Shown here: positions 36,201 to 43,552 of the stretch, one piece after another | Layout: the number at the start of each line of letters is the position of its first letter | How positions within the stretch are numbered: position 1 is the first letter of the stretch | Origin: Candidatus Latescibacterota bacterium | GTDB lineage: Bacteria; Latescibacterota; UBA2968; UBA8231 | Assembly (NCBI GenBank): GCA_022819745.1 | Contig: JAJEGS010000040.1 | Coordinates: forward strand, 1 to 64,000 | DNA length: 64,000 bases | Reading direction: 5' to 3' | Made by a program: the position numbers and the translations under genes | Notes under the pieces: model-generated | What the model was told of the DNA's origin: nothing | The model's database searches: none | Seen by the model: only the letters and a program-made list of their open reading frames with translations

Positions 36201-36475
36201 GGTTGGTCCACGGGTTTGGCAAATACCGCGCGGTCTTCGGCGATGATGTCGTACACGTGGCGAAAGAAATGGGGTTTGACCGTCCCGTCTGGATGTACAT
36301 CGACCACGTGAGAAGGCCCGGTCCAGTGTCGCCAGTAGGAAGCCTGATCGACGATGATGCGATCTCCCTGCAGACGATGGCCTAGGGGCGCTTGGGCACT
36401 GACTTGCTGGAGGGCCAAGCAACCAAAAGCTAAGGCCCAAATCTGGTTCCAACGGCTGTAGTGTTTGCGGTTCAT
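33215..36475 (-). CDS. large secreted discoidin/FlgD-domain protein
   Basis: 1086 residues from the ATG at 36475, with GGAGAG just upstream; the TTG four codons earlier is less likely. The signal peptide ends LALQQVSAQA. Discoidin-like units occur near residues 200-330 (IVDGDRDTFWEPD, IEIDLGRTLVVEKVVLHF) and 420-560 (FDGDWNTTFRMP). The last 100 residues are FlgD-like (APNPFTPNGDGVND, RLYSLDGRLIW, PPGLYICRI). At least five short units of the form YxxLPxxExG are spread along it, for example YESLPQEQQGRKEYY and YRALPRAERGAIL. The shared string TAEVRTRTG links it to its three relatives. Exported; surface binding or adhesion is inferred. Third FlgD-tailed gene in the operon and separated by the PPIase gene from the others. 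Confidence 0.75.
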   Translation of the reverse strand: MNRKHYSRWNQIWALAFGCLALQQVSAQAPLGHRLQGDRIIVDQASYWRHWTGPSHVVDVHPDGTVKPHFFRHVYDIIAEDRAVFAKPVDQPGIRKADRAIMNLQRTPALEADGSFTFSKSEQLIKFLDRDFKRFPGNDSQLPLDGRLLTIVDTTLSGDGKTVTLSLRNERTEVESTREFGAKDKIAFPVYDYVQRVGVSRVGSNEALAPHIVDGDRDTFWEPDLAATPDKWWIEIDLGRTLVVEKVVLHFVDETLGDPFRQFRVMLAPQQKLIQAQSRVLQFKVVGQTRAPNTDQRTMAFSSEDTPGFAEDDDGRTEWTGRMAQTVRILIGDSKLGRAHQIDQAAWDALPADERGDILYYIRDDVGFEEPVEQAIYESLPQEQQGRKEYYIRERPRLAEVEVWGWGDNLSPKLIDGGGSVSFTGPEVPAGGFDGDWNTTFRMPAWFSTNPTAGILTVDIGARVWLDAMRLAVPFIPGYITEVADGSRDPNGRLRWRQVSLPDRMEGGFNRAADRFDPALDIRFLNLRLPGIARTSGFFYDLTEVLLYTEGFVSQASLVSDIIRLPGPRNFGAIYWDPPPGTHPPGTTAEVRTRTGDLLVQQIRHFDVNGNEKTKEEWDKLISSWKGPIDTTFALGSGWSPWSQQYLQPGDRVRSPGLRNYMQVQVRFTSQDRLQAASISSIEVELAPPVARALTAEVWPTQAEVGQLDTFDLYLRPVFIDEPAADRTPGFDEILLQAPPGLALHLLSLSTGTEEELSQGNPPQTFTLAADGHLTDAAGAIAQVRRNHADSIWVLLPQLHQTLPAEQAVQTYHRITPQGAEVMVGEDGDLITEAAYGLLNEAERGAILFLRQTADGLEAISGRAEYDDLPPTEQGPIRYFRKLRGGGAQSPFDALGDSLTSASYRALPRAERGAILGQGPLIHLRFAAAIFRNGTTFKPFVRRAAAGTDGNLWQQVEPGDATALTDSRQLTLSIPVGGQVLGDLRLAPNPFTPNGDGVNDELTVAFSIFQATQARQASLRLYSLDGRLIWENSTQVSGGPQQIRWNGRDAADRTVPPGLYICRIDFGADSDRATDTALVRIVAVVY

Positions 36476-36500
36476 GAGGCTCTCCAAGTTGTGCGACCGT

Positions 36501-38156
36501 TCAGAACGCGGTGAGAAAATCGTCGGGTAGGGCCGCAGCTAATTGCTTTTGGTTCACTTGGATCTGATCGGCGTATTGCTGGCGCAGGGTTTCTATATAG
36601 GCTTGAAACCGCTCCCGCTCCTCGGCCCGGCGCAGTATGTCGCCAATTTGCCGGCGGACTTGGGCAAAAGGCATGCGTTCCCCCGGCTGGCGACGGACGA
36701 TCTCGAATACGGAGAAGCCGTCGTGGACTTGTACCGGCCCGACCAACTCGTCTGGCTGCGCGGCTAGGATATGGGGTACCAAGTCCGAAGTTTTCTCCAT
36801 GGGCAAGACGCCGCTCCGCGCCCGCGCCCCTCGGCGTTTGCTGCGTTCTTGGGCTAGGGCGGCGATGTCGGCCCCTGCTTCGATTTGCCGCCGTATGGCT
36901 AGGGCTTCTTCCTCGGTCTCCACTAGCACTTCGGCCACGTCGATCTGGTCCCGGCGCTGGAAGCGCTGGGTCTGCTCGTCGTAGTAGCGGCGCACGGCCT
37001 CTGGGGCGATGGTGATGGATGCCACTACTTTTTGCTGGCGCAGTTGGCTGAGGACGACCTCTTCGCGCAGTTGCTGCCGCACTGCTTCGAGGGCTTCGCG
37101 GTCAATCAGCGCCTCGTGGCGGGCCGCGGCCGCAAAGATGTAGGGCTGGCGCAGAAAGCGCTCGGCAAGTTGGACCAAGGCGGCGCTGTCGGCTGCGGCG
37201 TTGATGTTGCGGTTTTTGAATTGGTCGAGTAGCTCTCCTAGGGGCACTTGGCCGCCCGCAAACTTGAACAAAGGCGTCCGTTCTTCCTCTGGCGTTAGTT
37301 CCAAGGTCGCCAACGGCTGGCCTTTTTCTAGCAGGAGGCGCAGTCCCGGCTCGTGGAGGTCCCAGTCGTATTTGTCGGCCAATTGCTCGGCCCGGGCCAC
37401 CCGCGTTTCGCCGAGCCTTTCCTCTTGGAGTTCTTGGAGGATCTCGTCCCGAAAGTCGAAATAGGATACTGGTCGTTCCTCGGTAAAGCGCACGACGCAA
37501 AAGCCGGCGGAGTGGGGGAGCACGGGCGATAAGGCCCCCAAGGGCAAATCGCGGAACAGCGAATCGGGGAGGCCCATGCGGCGGATGGATTCCACCCGGA
37601 GCCAGCCTAGTTCGCCCCCGTTGACTGCGTCGGGTGTAATGGAGTAGCGGGCGGCCACTTCGCCAAATGGAGTGCCGGTGGCCAACTCGGCCACGGCTTG
37701 TTCTAGTTCCGGCCGCGCCTTAGTCATAATGCCCCAAGTCATCCGCTCGAATGTGCGGTGGAGGCCCCTGCGCTCGAATCGCTGTTTGATCTCATCCTCT
37801 TCAACGAGGGGCGGTTGCACGGGTTTGCGTTTGAGATAGAGGGCGACCAAATGCCGACGGATTCTGCGCTCTAGTTGGCGCTGGACTGCGGCCGCGGTAT
37901 CCAAACCGAGGGCTTGGGCTTCCAGCCACATGAGGTGGTAGTCGATGAGGGGTTGGAGGTACTCGCGCCGCGCCGCCGGGCCTTCTTGGCGGCTCCGCTG
38001 GCTTTCGTTTAGCCCTAGGACGTAGGATCGGAGATCCTCGGCGGTGATGGACCGCGTGCCGATCTGAACCACGGTGGAGGATTCCTGCTCACCACAGCCC
38101 CACGAGAAGGCTCCGATCAGGGCGCAAGTTATTGTCGCGATGCGTACTCTGTTCAT
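36501..38156 (-). CDS. parvulin-type peptidyl-prolyl isomerase lipoprotein (SurA/PrsA-like)
   Basis: 551 residues. Lipoprotein signal with C21 (IGAFSWGC). A SurA_N-like helical part comes first (ITAEDLRSYVLGLNESQR, YLQPLIDYHLMWLEA). Two parvulin-like domains follow: one near 130-225 (ITPDAVNGGELGWLRVESI, LPLGALSPVLPHSAGFCVVRF) and another near 390-490 (VLPMEKTSDLVPHI, QPDELVGPVQVHDGFSVFEIV). It should act in the periplasm to fold outer-membrane or secreted proteins. Its ATG is one base after the stop of the preceding discoidin gene, so it is translationally coupled to it, and it lies in the middle of genes for its likely clients. Confidence 0.88.
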   Translation of the reverse strand: MNRVRIATITCALIGAFSWGCGEQESSTVVQIGTRSITAEDLRSYVLGLNESQRSRQEGPAARREYLQPLIDYHLMWLEAQALGLDTAAAVQRQLERRIRRHLVALYLKRKPVQPPLVEEDEIKQRFERRGLHRTFERMTWGIMTKARPELEQAVAELATGTPFGEVAARYSITPDAVNGGELGWLRVESIRRMGLPDSLFRDLPLGALSPVLPHSAGFCVVRFTEERPVSYFDFRDEILQELQEERLGETRVARAEQLADKYDWDLHEPGLRLLLEKGQPLATLELTPEEERTPLFKFAGGQVPLGELLDQFKNRNINAAADSAALVQLAERFLRQPYIFAAAARHEALIDREALEAVRQQLREEVVLSQLRQQKVVASITIAPEAVRRYYDEQTQRFQRRDQIDVAEVLVETEEEALAIRRQIEAGADIAALAQERSKRRGARARSGVLPMEKTSDLVPHILAAQPDELVGPVQVHDGFSVFEIVRRQPGERMPFAQVRRQIGDILRRAEERERFQAYIETLRQQYADQIQVNQKQLAAALPDDFLTAF

Positions 38157-38157
38157 G

Positions 38158-40212
38158 TTAGTAGGCTACGTATAGAGGGTGTGCCCGCAGGTCGTCGCCC
38201 TGGTCCCCAGCCACGGTTATGCCCAACAAGTACACGCCTGGGGGGACGAGTTGACCACCCGCGGCTCGCCCGTCCCAACTAAGGGCGTAGCGACCGTTGC
38301 TGAGCGCCGTCTGCTGTAGGGTGTGTACCAGCCGACCCGACAGGTCGTACAGGCGCACCGCGACGGCACCGGCTTTGGTCAGTGCCAAGATGTTATAGGC
38401 GATAGCGACTTGGTCGTTGATCCCATCGCCGTTGGGCGTAAAGGGGTTGGGCGTCAGTTCGAGGGCATCAATCAGCCGTTCGCTGCGGATTATCGAGGGA
38501 CTGAGCACTGTGGTGCCGGAGCGGGTGGCTTGGTCCTCGTCCCCCAAGGTGGTGCTATTGCCCGAGGTGGAGTTTTGAAACGAACCGGGTTCGCTCGACA
38601 GCGAGGCCTGCCCGCGAAATTCGGTGCTGAAGGCCAACACGGACGCGCGAAACCTGATTTTCAGCAGACTGTCATCGGCTTGGATAGGCGGAAAGCGCAC
38701 GCTGAAGTGGTCCTCTGCAATGGCGTTGATGGCAAGCCCCGAACCGCCAGCCGTATCGCCTTGCGCAAAGGCGTGGGAGGCGACTAGCTCGCCTTGGGCA
38801 TCGAGAATTTCTACCTGTTCCACCTGTTCCACTCGGATGGGGGTAGTTATCGCAAAAGTATCGAATCCCAGCAGGTCCGGCGAATCCATGTGCATCCGCA
38901 CGGCATAGGTAAAGGACGTAGAGGTTGAAGCCTCTACTTGGCGAGGGAAAATCTCGGCGACGAATTCGTCGGCCAGCGGTGGAGTCAAATACGAAAGGGA
39001 GATGTGCTCAAGGCGGCGCGCCGATTGGATATCATTGCTCTGCGCGCTGACGCGGAATTGGAGGAAGTGCCGCGGCGAAGGGGAGATGATCGGAGTGCCT
39101 TGGGGGGACGTGCCCTCGTCGAGCGGATAAGGAGGGCTCCAAGGGCTCCAATTTTCCAAATCGTCCTTGATCGAGCCTTTGGACCACGTGACGCCGTTAT
39201 CATCTACTAATGGGAGCCGTTCGTACTCGTCTAGGCGCATGGGCTCAGTGGGATCGGCAATGGAGAAGGGAATCTCTGGGTCGGTGCGCTTGTCGGTGCG
39301 CTGGCGGTGAAAAATAAAAGGCGTGTCGTCATTGCCGCTGCGCGTGGAAATCAGCAGAGTGGACTGGGCCGAGTCCCCCACGGCTTTTTCCACCCAGCGA
39401 ATGTGCCCCCAAGCGGCAAGGCCCGTGGCAAAAATATCCGAGAAGTACGTAGCCGTCGGCAAAAAGCCAGTGCCGTAGATTTCGATCTCGTCTATTTCAA
39501 AGGGGATGGGCGTGGCCGAGCGCAGGCGGAAGGAGCGAATATAGCGGGGCGGGTCGAATTCGATGTCAACGACGGGTTTAGTGTTTTGGGCTTCCTCCAC
39601 TATGGGTGCTCCCCACACTGGAAAACCATCGGCCGTGAGATTGAGGCCGTCGTTGACGAACAGCTCAAACGCGCGCAAAAAGTCGTTCTGAAAGGCGGCT
39701 GTGGGCGCGGGATGGACCGTATTGCGCGGGTAGAAACGAAAGCGATTGACGCCGAAGCGGGCCCCTAAGTCGCCGATGATGAGGGTGCCGCGCACGTCGC
39801 CACTTTTGCGCTCAAAGGCTTGGGTCTCACCGCCGGCTAGGTCGCTGAGGATTTCGGCGAGGGCCTCGGTTAGATCCTCGCGGGTGAAGTCGGTGGTGAA
39901 GCGCAGCACCGTGGGGGCCGCTATGGTGCCGCCGCGTTCGAGGGTACCCGAAGCGATGTTTTCACCCTCTTGCAGTTGGCGGGGTGCTAAGACTCGCTGG
40001 GAGAAATCGATGAGTTCGCCTGGAGCGTTGCCTATTAGCACGGCGTTGGGATTGACCAAGCTGCGGTACTCTGGGTCTAGCGTACTGACAGCAGCACCGG
40101 TGCCATCCCAGTCGATGGGGGCATCTAAGCCCACACTGAGCGTATCTAGGGCCTCGACCGGGGCCATGAGGACGAGGGCTGCTAGGCTGTGAGCAAGTAG
40201 GCTTCTCAACAC
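38158..40212 (-). CDS. secreted discoidin-like protein with FlgD Ig-like tail
   Basis: 684 residues from the GTG at 40212. I prefer this start because AGGAG (40220-40224) is seven bases upstream and the protein then opens with a signal peptide (MLRSLLAHSLAALVLMAP, cleavage after VEA). The frame is open back to 40263 but overlaps the previous gene. A beta-rich region with discoidin-like strands (RYIRSFRLRS, EIEIYGTGFLP) is followed by LISTRSGND (the counterpart of the RTRTG string), a WSPWSPPYPL segment, SPSPRHFLQFRV, and a FlgD_ig end (LTPNPFTPNGDGIND, RLYDLSGRLVHTL, PPGVYLLGI). Ten bases separate it from the upstream discoidin gene, one base from the PPIase. Confidence 0.75.
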   Translation of the reverse strand: MLRSLLAHSLAALVLMAPVEALDTLSVGLDAPIDWDGTGAAVSTLDPEYRSLVNPNAVLIGNAPGELIDFSQRVLAPRQLQEGENIASGTLERGGTIAAPTVLRFTTDFTREDLTEALAEILSDLAGGETQAFERKSGDVRGTLIIGDLGARFGVNRFRFYPRNTVHPAPTAAFQNDFLRAFELFVNDGLNLTADGFPVWGAPIVEEAQNTKPVVDIEFDPPRYIRSFRLRSATPIPFEIDEIEIYGTGFLPTATYFSDIFATGLAAWGHIRWVEKAVGDSAQSTLLISTRSGNDDTPFIFHRQRTDKRTDPEIPFSIADPTEPMRLDEYERLPLVDDNGVTWSKGSIKDDLENWSPWSPPYPLDEGTSPQGTPIISPSPRHFLQFRVSAQSNDIQSARRLEHISLSYLTPPLADEFVAEIFPRQVEASTSTSFTYAVRMHMDSPDLLGFDTFAITTPIRVEQVEQVEILDAQGELVASHAFAQGDTAGGSGLAINAIAEDHFSVRFPPIQADDSLLKIRFRASVLAFSTEFRGQASLSSEPGSFQNSTSGNSTTLGDEDQATRSGTTVLSPSIIRSERLIDALELTPNPFTPNGDGINDQVAIAYNILALTKAGAVAVRLYDLSGRLVHTLQQTALSNGRYALSWDGRAAGGQLVPPGVYLLGITVAGDQGDDLRAHPLYVAY

Positions 40213-40222
40213 ACTCAGGCTC

Positions 40223-42385
40223 CTAGTAGGCGACCGAAATGGTACCGACTTGTTCTTCTGCACCTTCGTCGGTATCTAGCCGAATGCGGTAGATATAGAC
40301 GCCTGGGGACACCAGACGGCCGTCGGAGCGGCGGCCGTCCCAAGAATACTCTACTATTCCGGTTTTGATCTGCGTGGTAGCCAAGGTCTGCACCTCGTGG
40401 CCCGATAGGTCGTACAGAGCCACTTGCAGGGGCCGGCGCGCGACCACTTCGCGCACGTCAAAGGAAAGTTGCATGGTGTCGTTGACGCGGTCGTTGTTGG
40501 GGGTAAAAGGGTTGGGATGCACTCGCACATCCGTCAACAGCCGACCCCCTACGCGGGTGCGCACGGCCAGCACATCGCCACCGTAGCGGAAGGTAGCGTT
40601 GCCCGGCTGGACTTGCTGCTTGATGCGGTCGGGATCGTCGCTGTTGTACACCCAGCCGGCAAATTCAGTGCCGAAGCGCAGGACCGGCACTTGGAAGGCA
40701 ACCTCCACTTGCTTGAAGCGGTCGGTTTCTGGGCTTGACAGCTTGCGATCTAGCGACACGATGATGCGGTCGGTTAGCACTTGGGGCGGAAAGGTCTCCA
40801 GATCGACCTCTACTCCGCCGATTTTGACGTGATAGACGGTGTCAACTTGGGTGTGGGTGCCGATTTCGAGCCGGTCGAAGCCCGTGTCGCCGGTCTGGAA
40901 ATCCGGACTCACTACGTAGGTGAAGCGCTGGGAACGGGCGTCGTCGACTTCAATCGGCCAGATCTCGCCCAGTAGGGCGGAAGCCGATAGGGAGTGGGCT
41001 AGCTGAAACTGGAGCTCGTCGATACGCGGAGCTTCGGTTTCAGTGGCAAACAAGGTGATCTGCAACTGCATGTAGCGCCGTGGAGAGGGCGACTGTAAGA
41101 CCGTGCCGTCGGCCCAAGCTGACGCTTCCTGCGCGTGGTCGCGCAAGCCGTCCTCAAAGTCGTAGGGAGGCGACCAAAAGCTCCAGTGTTCGCGGTCGTA
41201 CAGCGGGTGTTCGCGCTCGCGGACGGGCAGGCTGAAGTGCTCGTCAAAGCTAATTTCCTCGGCTTCGCCGGTAATGGCGTTGGGTTCCCAGTAGATATGG
41301 GGGTTGTGGTCGGTGCCCGTGCGGGTGCGGATTTCGACTTGGGTGCCGGGGGGGCGCTGGCCACTCCAGCGAATTTTGCCCCAGTTGATGGGTTGGCCAA
41401 AGTCGAGGATGTCGGTTAGATAGCGCGCTTTGCGCACAAAGCCTTGTCCGTAGATTTCCACCTCGGCGATTTCCCAGTCGCGCACCGGGTCCAAGGCGCG
41501 GATGGCGACCCAGCGGATGTGCCGCAGGGGAAAGTGAAAATCGACCACCACATCGAGGTTTTCGCGCACGCTGCGCAGAATGCTATAGGCCGAATCGTTG
41601 CTCACCCGATAGCCGCCAAGGCCGGCCGAGGAGATGATTTTGTGCCAGCGCAATCCTTTGGGGACCGCGAAGACATCGTCGGCGATGGGGGCGCTGTTGT
41701 CAGCGACGCCAATTTCGTACCACTCGAGAAAGTTGGCGGCAAAGCTCTCCTCGCCAAATGTGTCGGGATCGGGTTTGGGATCGGCCATGGCGGCGATGAT
41801 ATGAGCGTCTTCGGTCTTGCTGAGCCGAGGATAGAAGCGGATGCGGTTGATGGGCATTTCAGCGCCGAAATTGGTAATGGTATTGTTGCGGAAGCCGCGT
41901 CCCACTCCCGGGGGTGCCCCCACGCGCTGGACGAAAATGCGGAACATGGCCGAGGTGCGGTCGCCGTCGTAGGCCCGCAGGGTGCTGGGCAGAGTCATGC
42001 CCATGAAACCCGAACTCTCGCCCTGGGTGACGCGGATATTGCCGCCTAGATCGTGAAAGGGTACTTGACTCTGGCCATTTTGGTCCCAACTGACGATGTG
42101 GGTCAGGTTCAAGTTGGGGTCAACCCAAGACGGAATCATGGCTCCATCGGCGTAGTTGATCAGGGTATCGGCACCAATCCACTGGGGGGACGTGCCCACT
42201 GACTCGGTTCGCAAGACTTGGCCGTCGGTGCCGTACACGGTGTAGAAGCCGCCTTCTTCGCTTTCCAAAGCAAGGGGGATGGTCCAGGGGTTGCCATCCT
42301 CTCCACCCAGCGCGAACTCGGCCCGATCGCCCAGTGCCGGACCCGCCAGCGCAACGACCAGCCATAACACCCCGAGTTTTCTCAT
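40223..42385 (-). CDS. secreted discoidin-like protein with FlgD Ig-like tail
   Basis: 720 residues from the ATG at about 42385 (MRKLGVLWLVVALAGPALG), a good signal peptide; the frame begins 13 codons earlier but there without a ribosome site. It resembles the protein at 38158: RFYPR motif, DFHFPLRHIRWVAIRALDP, AEVEIYGQGFVRKARYLTDI, QVEIRTRTGTD, WSFWSPPYDFEDG, SPSPRRYMQLQITLF, and the FlgD_ig end (VHPNPFTPNNDRVND, ALYDLSGHEVQTL, VSPGVYIYRIRL). First gene of the six-gene run that reads through to 28299. A hairpin terminator for the upstream CBM9 gene lies 38 bases before it, so this run needs its own promoter or read-through. Confidence 0.75.
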   Translation of the reverse strand: MRKLGVLWLVVALAGPALGDRAEFALGGEDGNPWTIPLALESEEGGFYTVYGTDGQVLRTESVGTSPQWIGADTLINYADGAMIPSWVDPNLNLTHIVSWDQNGQSQVPFHDLGGNIRVTQGESSGFMGMTLPSTLRAYDGDRTSAMFRIFVQRVGAPPGVGRGFRNNTITNFGAEMPINRIRFYPRLSKTEDAHIIAAMADPKPDPDTFGEESFAANFLEWYEIGVADNSAPIADDVFAVPKGLRWHKIISSAGLGGYRVSNDSAYSILRSVRENLDVVVDFHFPLRHIRWVAIRALDPVRDWEIAEVEIYGQGFVRKARYLTDILDFGQPINWGKIRWSGQRPPGTQVEIRTRTGTDHNPHIYWEPNAITGEAEEISFDEHFSLPVREREHPLYDREHWSFWSPPYDFEDGLRDHAQEASAWADGTVLQSPSPRRYMQLQITLFATETEAPRIDELQFQLAHSLSASALLGEIWPIEVDDARSQRFTYVVSPDFQTGDTGFDRLEIGTHTQVDTVYHVKIGGVEVDLETFPPQVLTDRIIVSLDRKLSSPETDRFKQVEVAFQVPVLRFGTEFAGWVYNSDDPDRIKQQVQPGNATFRYGGDVLAVRTRVGGRLLTDVRVHPNPFTPNNDRVNDTMQLSFDVREVVARRPLQVALYDLSGHEVQTLATTQIKTGIVEYSWDGRRSDGRLVSPGVYIYRIRLDTDEGAEEQVGTISVAY

Positions 42386-42422
42386 GCAGTTCCCTTTGGA
42401 TGTACGCCTTTGATTAAGAACC

Positions 42423-42459
42423 AAAAAAAGCCCGTGTTCCAGCGTGGAACACGGGCTTT
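42423..42459 (-). terminator. intrinsic terminator of the CBM9-like gene
   Basis: On the minus strand, AAAGCCCGTGTTCC (42459-42446) and GGAACACGGGCTTT (42440-42427) form a perfect 14-bp stem with a five-base loop, followed by a run of Ts (complement of the A-run at 42423-42429). It sits 50 bases after the stop at 42509. Confidence 0.9.
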
Positions 42460-42508
42460 CGGGAGTTGCCCTCTAGCTGGATTGAGGTGATTCCAGCGGA
42501 GATGTGAC

Positions 42509-43435
42509 CTACTTAAAGTGGGACTTGATGCGGCCCCAGCTATCGTCCTCGACCGAGGTAGAGGCGACAAAGGCCGGATCTGGTTCGGCTAGGAACCAAT
42601 CGTTGACGGACGAGCAGCAATTGTCAAGGGTGCTCCAGTAACCGCAGCATCCGGGGGTGCGATAGTTGTTGAAATCGCCGTCGTTGTCGATCTGGACGAT
42701 GGAAATGTGGATGATCTGACCTTCTTCCAGATCCCATACCTCCACATCGTCGGGCTGGTAGCCGCCCTCTAGGCCTACGGGGTACGAGCCGATGGGCGTG
42801 AGACCCATTTCGTAGTAATAGGTGCTCTCGCCGAATTCGTCGCCATCCCAAGTGTAGTTGAATTCGAGCCAATCAGTGCCGGGCCATATCCACTCGGTGC
42901 CGGTCAAATCACCTGGCCGCAACCAGAACCAGTCGCCGAGGGTCGGATGGACGGGCACCGCGAAGTTGTAGCGGGAATTGATGCCGATGTTCTCGTCGTT
43001 GATGTCGACGTAGCCGCCGTCATCGGCATAGGCGTCGTGGTTGTAGGTAAACGACACCTCCCACGAATCGTCCTCGCTCCAGTGGCTGGTGCGATCCATG
43101 TTGTGCTCGTCGTCAAAGGTCTGGGTGGCCATGTAGATCCTGTTGTCCGTCTCGTTCCAGCCGACCCGATGCAACATGCTGAAATCGGTGACGTCCCAGT
43201 CGGCGTTGGTCCAGCCTTCGGGGACTAGGCCGCGGGCGTCGTTGAAGACCGAGTTGTCGATGCCATAGGAAGCTGGCACCCCGTCCCAGTCGCCGTGATT
43301 GCCGTCAATGGTCGGGGTTGCCCCGTCGGGAAACTGGACGACAAACCAAACCGTGCCGGCGTCCCAGTGCGCTTGGCCCGTATTGGGCAGGGCCACTAGG
43401 GCGAAAACTGCAAAGAGAATAGCAAAGCGCTTCAT
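42509..43435 (-). CDS. secreted CBM9-like carbohydrate-binding protein
   Basis: 308 residues, exported (MKRFAILFAVFALVALPNTGQA). The mature start matches family 9 carbohydrate-binding modules (TIDGNHGDWDGVPASYG), followed by a beta-rich region with many Trp, Asp and Tyr residues (DNRIYMATQTFDD, DSWEVSFTYNHDAY, YYYEMGLTPIGSYP). Two cysteine clusters (PGCCGYW and DNCCSSVNDW) near residue 265 suggest disulfides. Full SD (GGAGG), a promoter at 43502-43530 and its own terminator mark a single-gene, well-expressed unit. No catalytic domain is present, so it is probably a sugar-binding or cell-surface protein. Its neighbours are FlgD-tailed proteins and a DUF6785 membrane protein. Confidence 0.8.
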   Translation of the reverse strand: MKRFAILFAVFALVALPNTGQAHWDAGTVWFVVQFPDGATPTIDGNHGDWDGVPASYGIDNSVFNDARGLVPEGWTNADWDVTDFSMLHRVGWNETDNRIYMATQTFDDEHNMDRTSHWSEDDSWEVSFTYNHDAYADDGGYVDINDENIGINSRYNFAVPVHPTLGDWFWLRPGDLTGTEWIWPGTDWLEFNYTWDGDEFGESTYYYEMGLTPIGSYPVGLEGGYQPDDVEVWDLEEGQIIHISIVQIDNDGDFNNYRTPGCCGYWSTLDNCCSSVNDWFLAEPDPAFVASTSVEDDSWGRIKSHFK

Positions 43436-43501
43436 GAACCAACCTCCTTTGGATGAGTTCGATGAACTAGAAAAGTGTCTCGTGTCTGCAAATTCTTATA
43501 T

Positions 43502-43530
43502 AGGATATAGTGAATACGCCGGAAGCTCAA
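43502..43530 (-). promoter_or_regulatory. sigma-70-type promoter of the CBM9-like gene
   Basis: On the minus strand, TTGAGC (43530-43525), 17 bases and TATCCT (43507-43502); start of transcription about 60 bases ahead of the ATG at 43435. AT-rich surroundings and the downstream GGAGG ribosome site (43443-43447) support it. Confidence 0.55.
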
Positions 43531-43552
43531 GTAAAAAGTGAGCGGGGTTTCG

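Noticed and set aside
42423..42459. 14-bp hairpin considered as a mobile element end or operator
   Set aside because: Perfect stem followed by a T-run on the minus strand just after the CBM9-like gene is explained by a normal intrinsic terminator.
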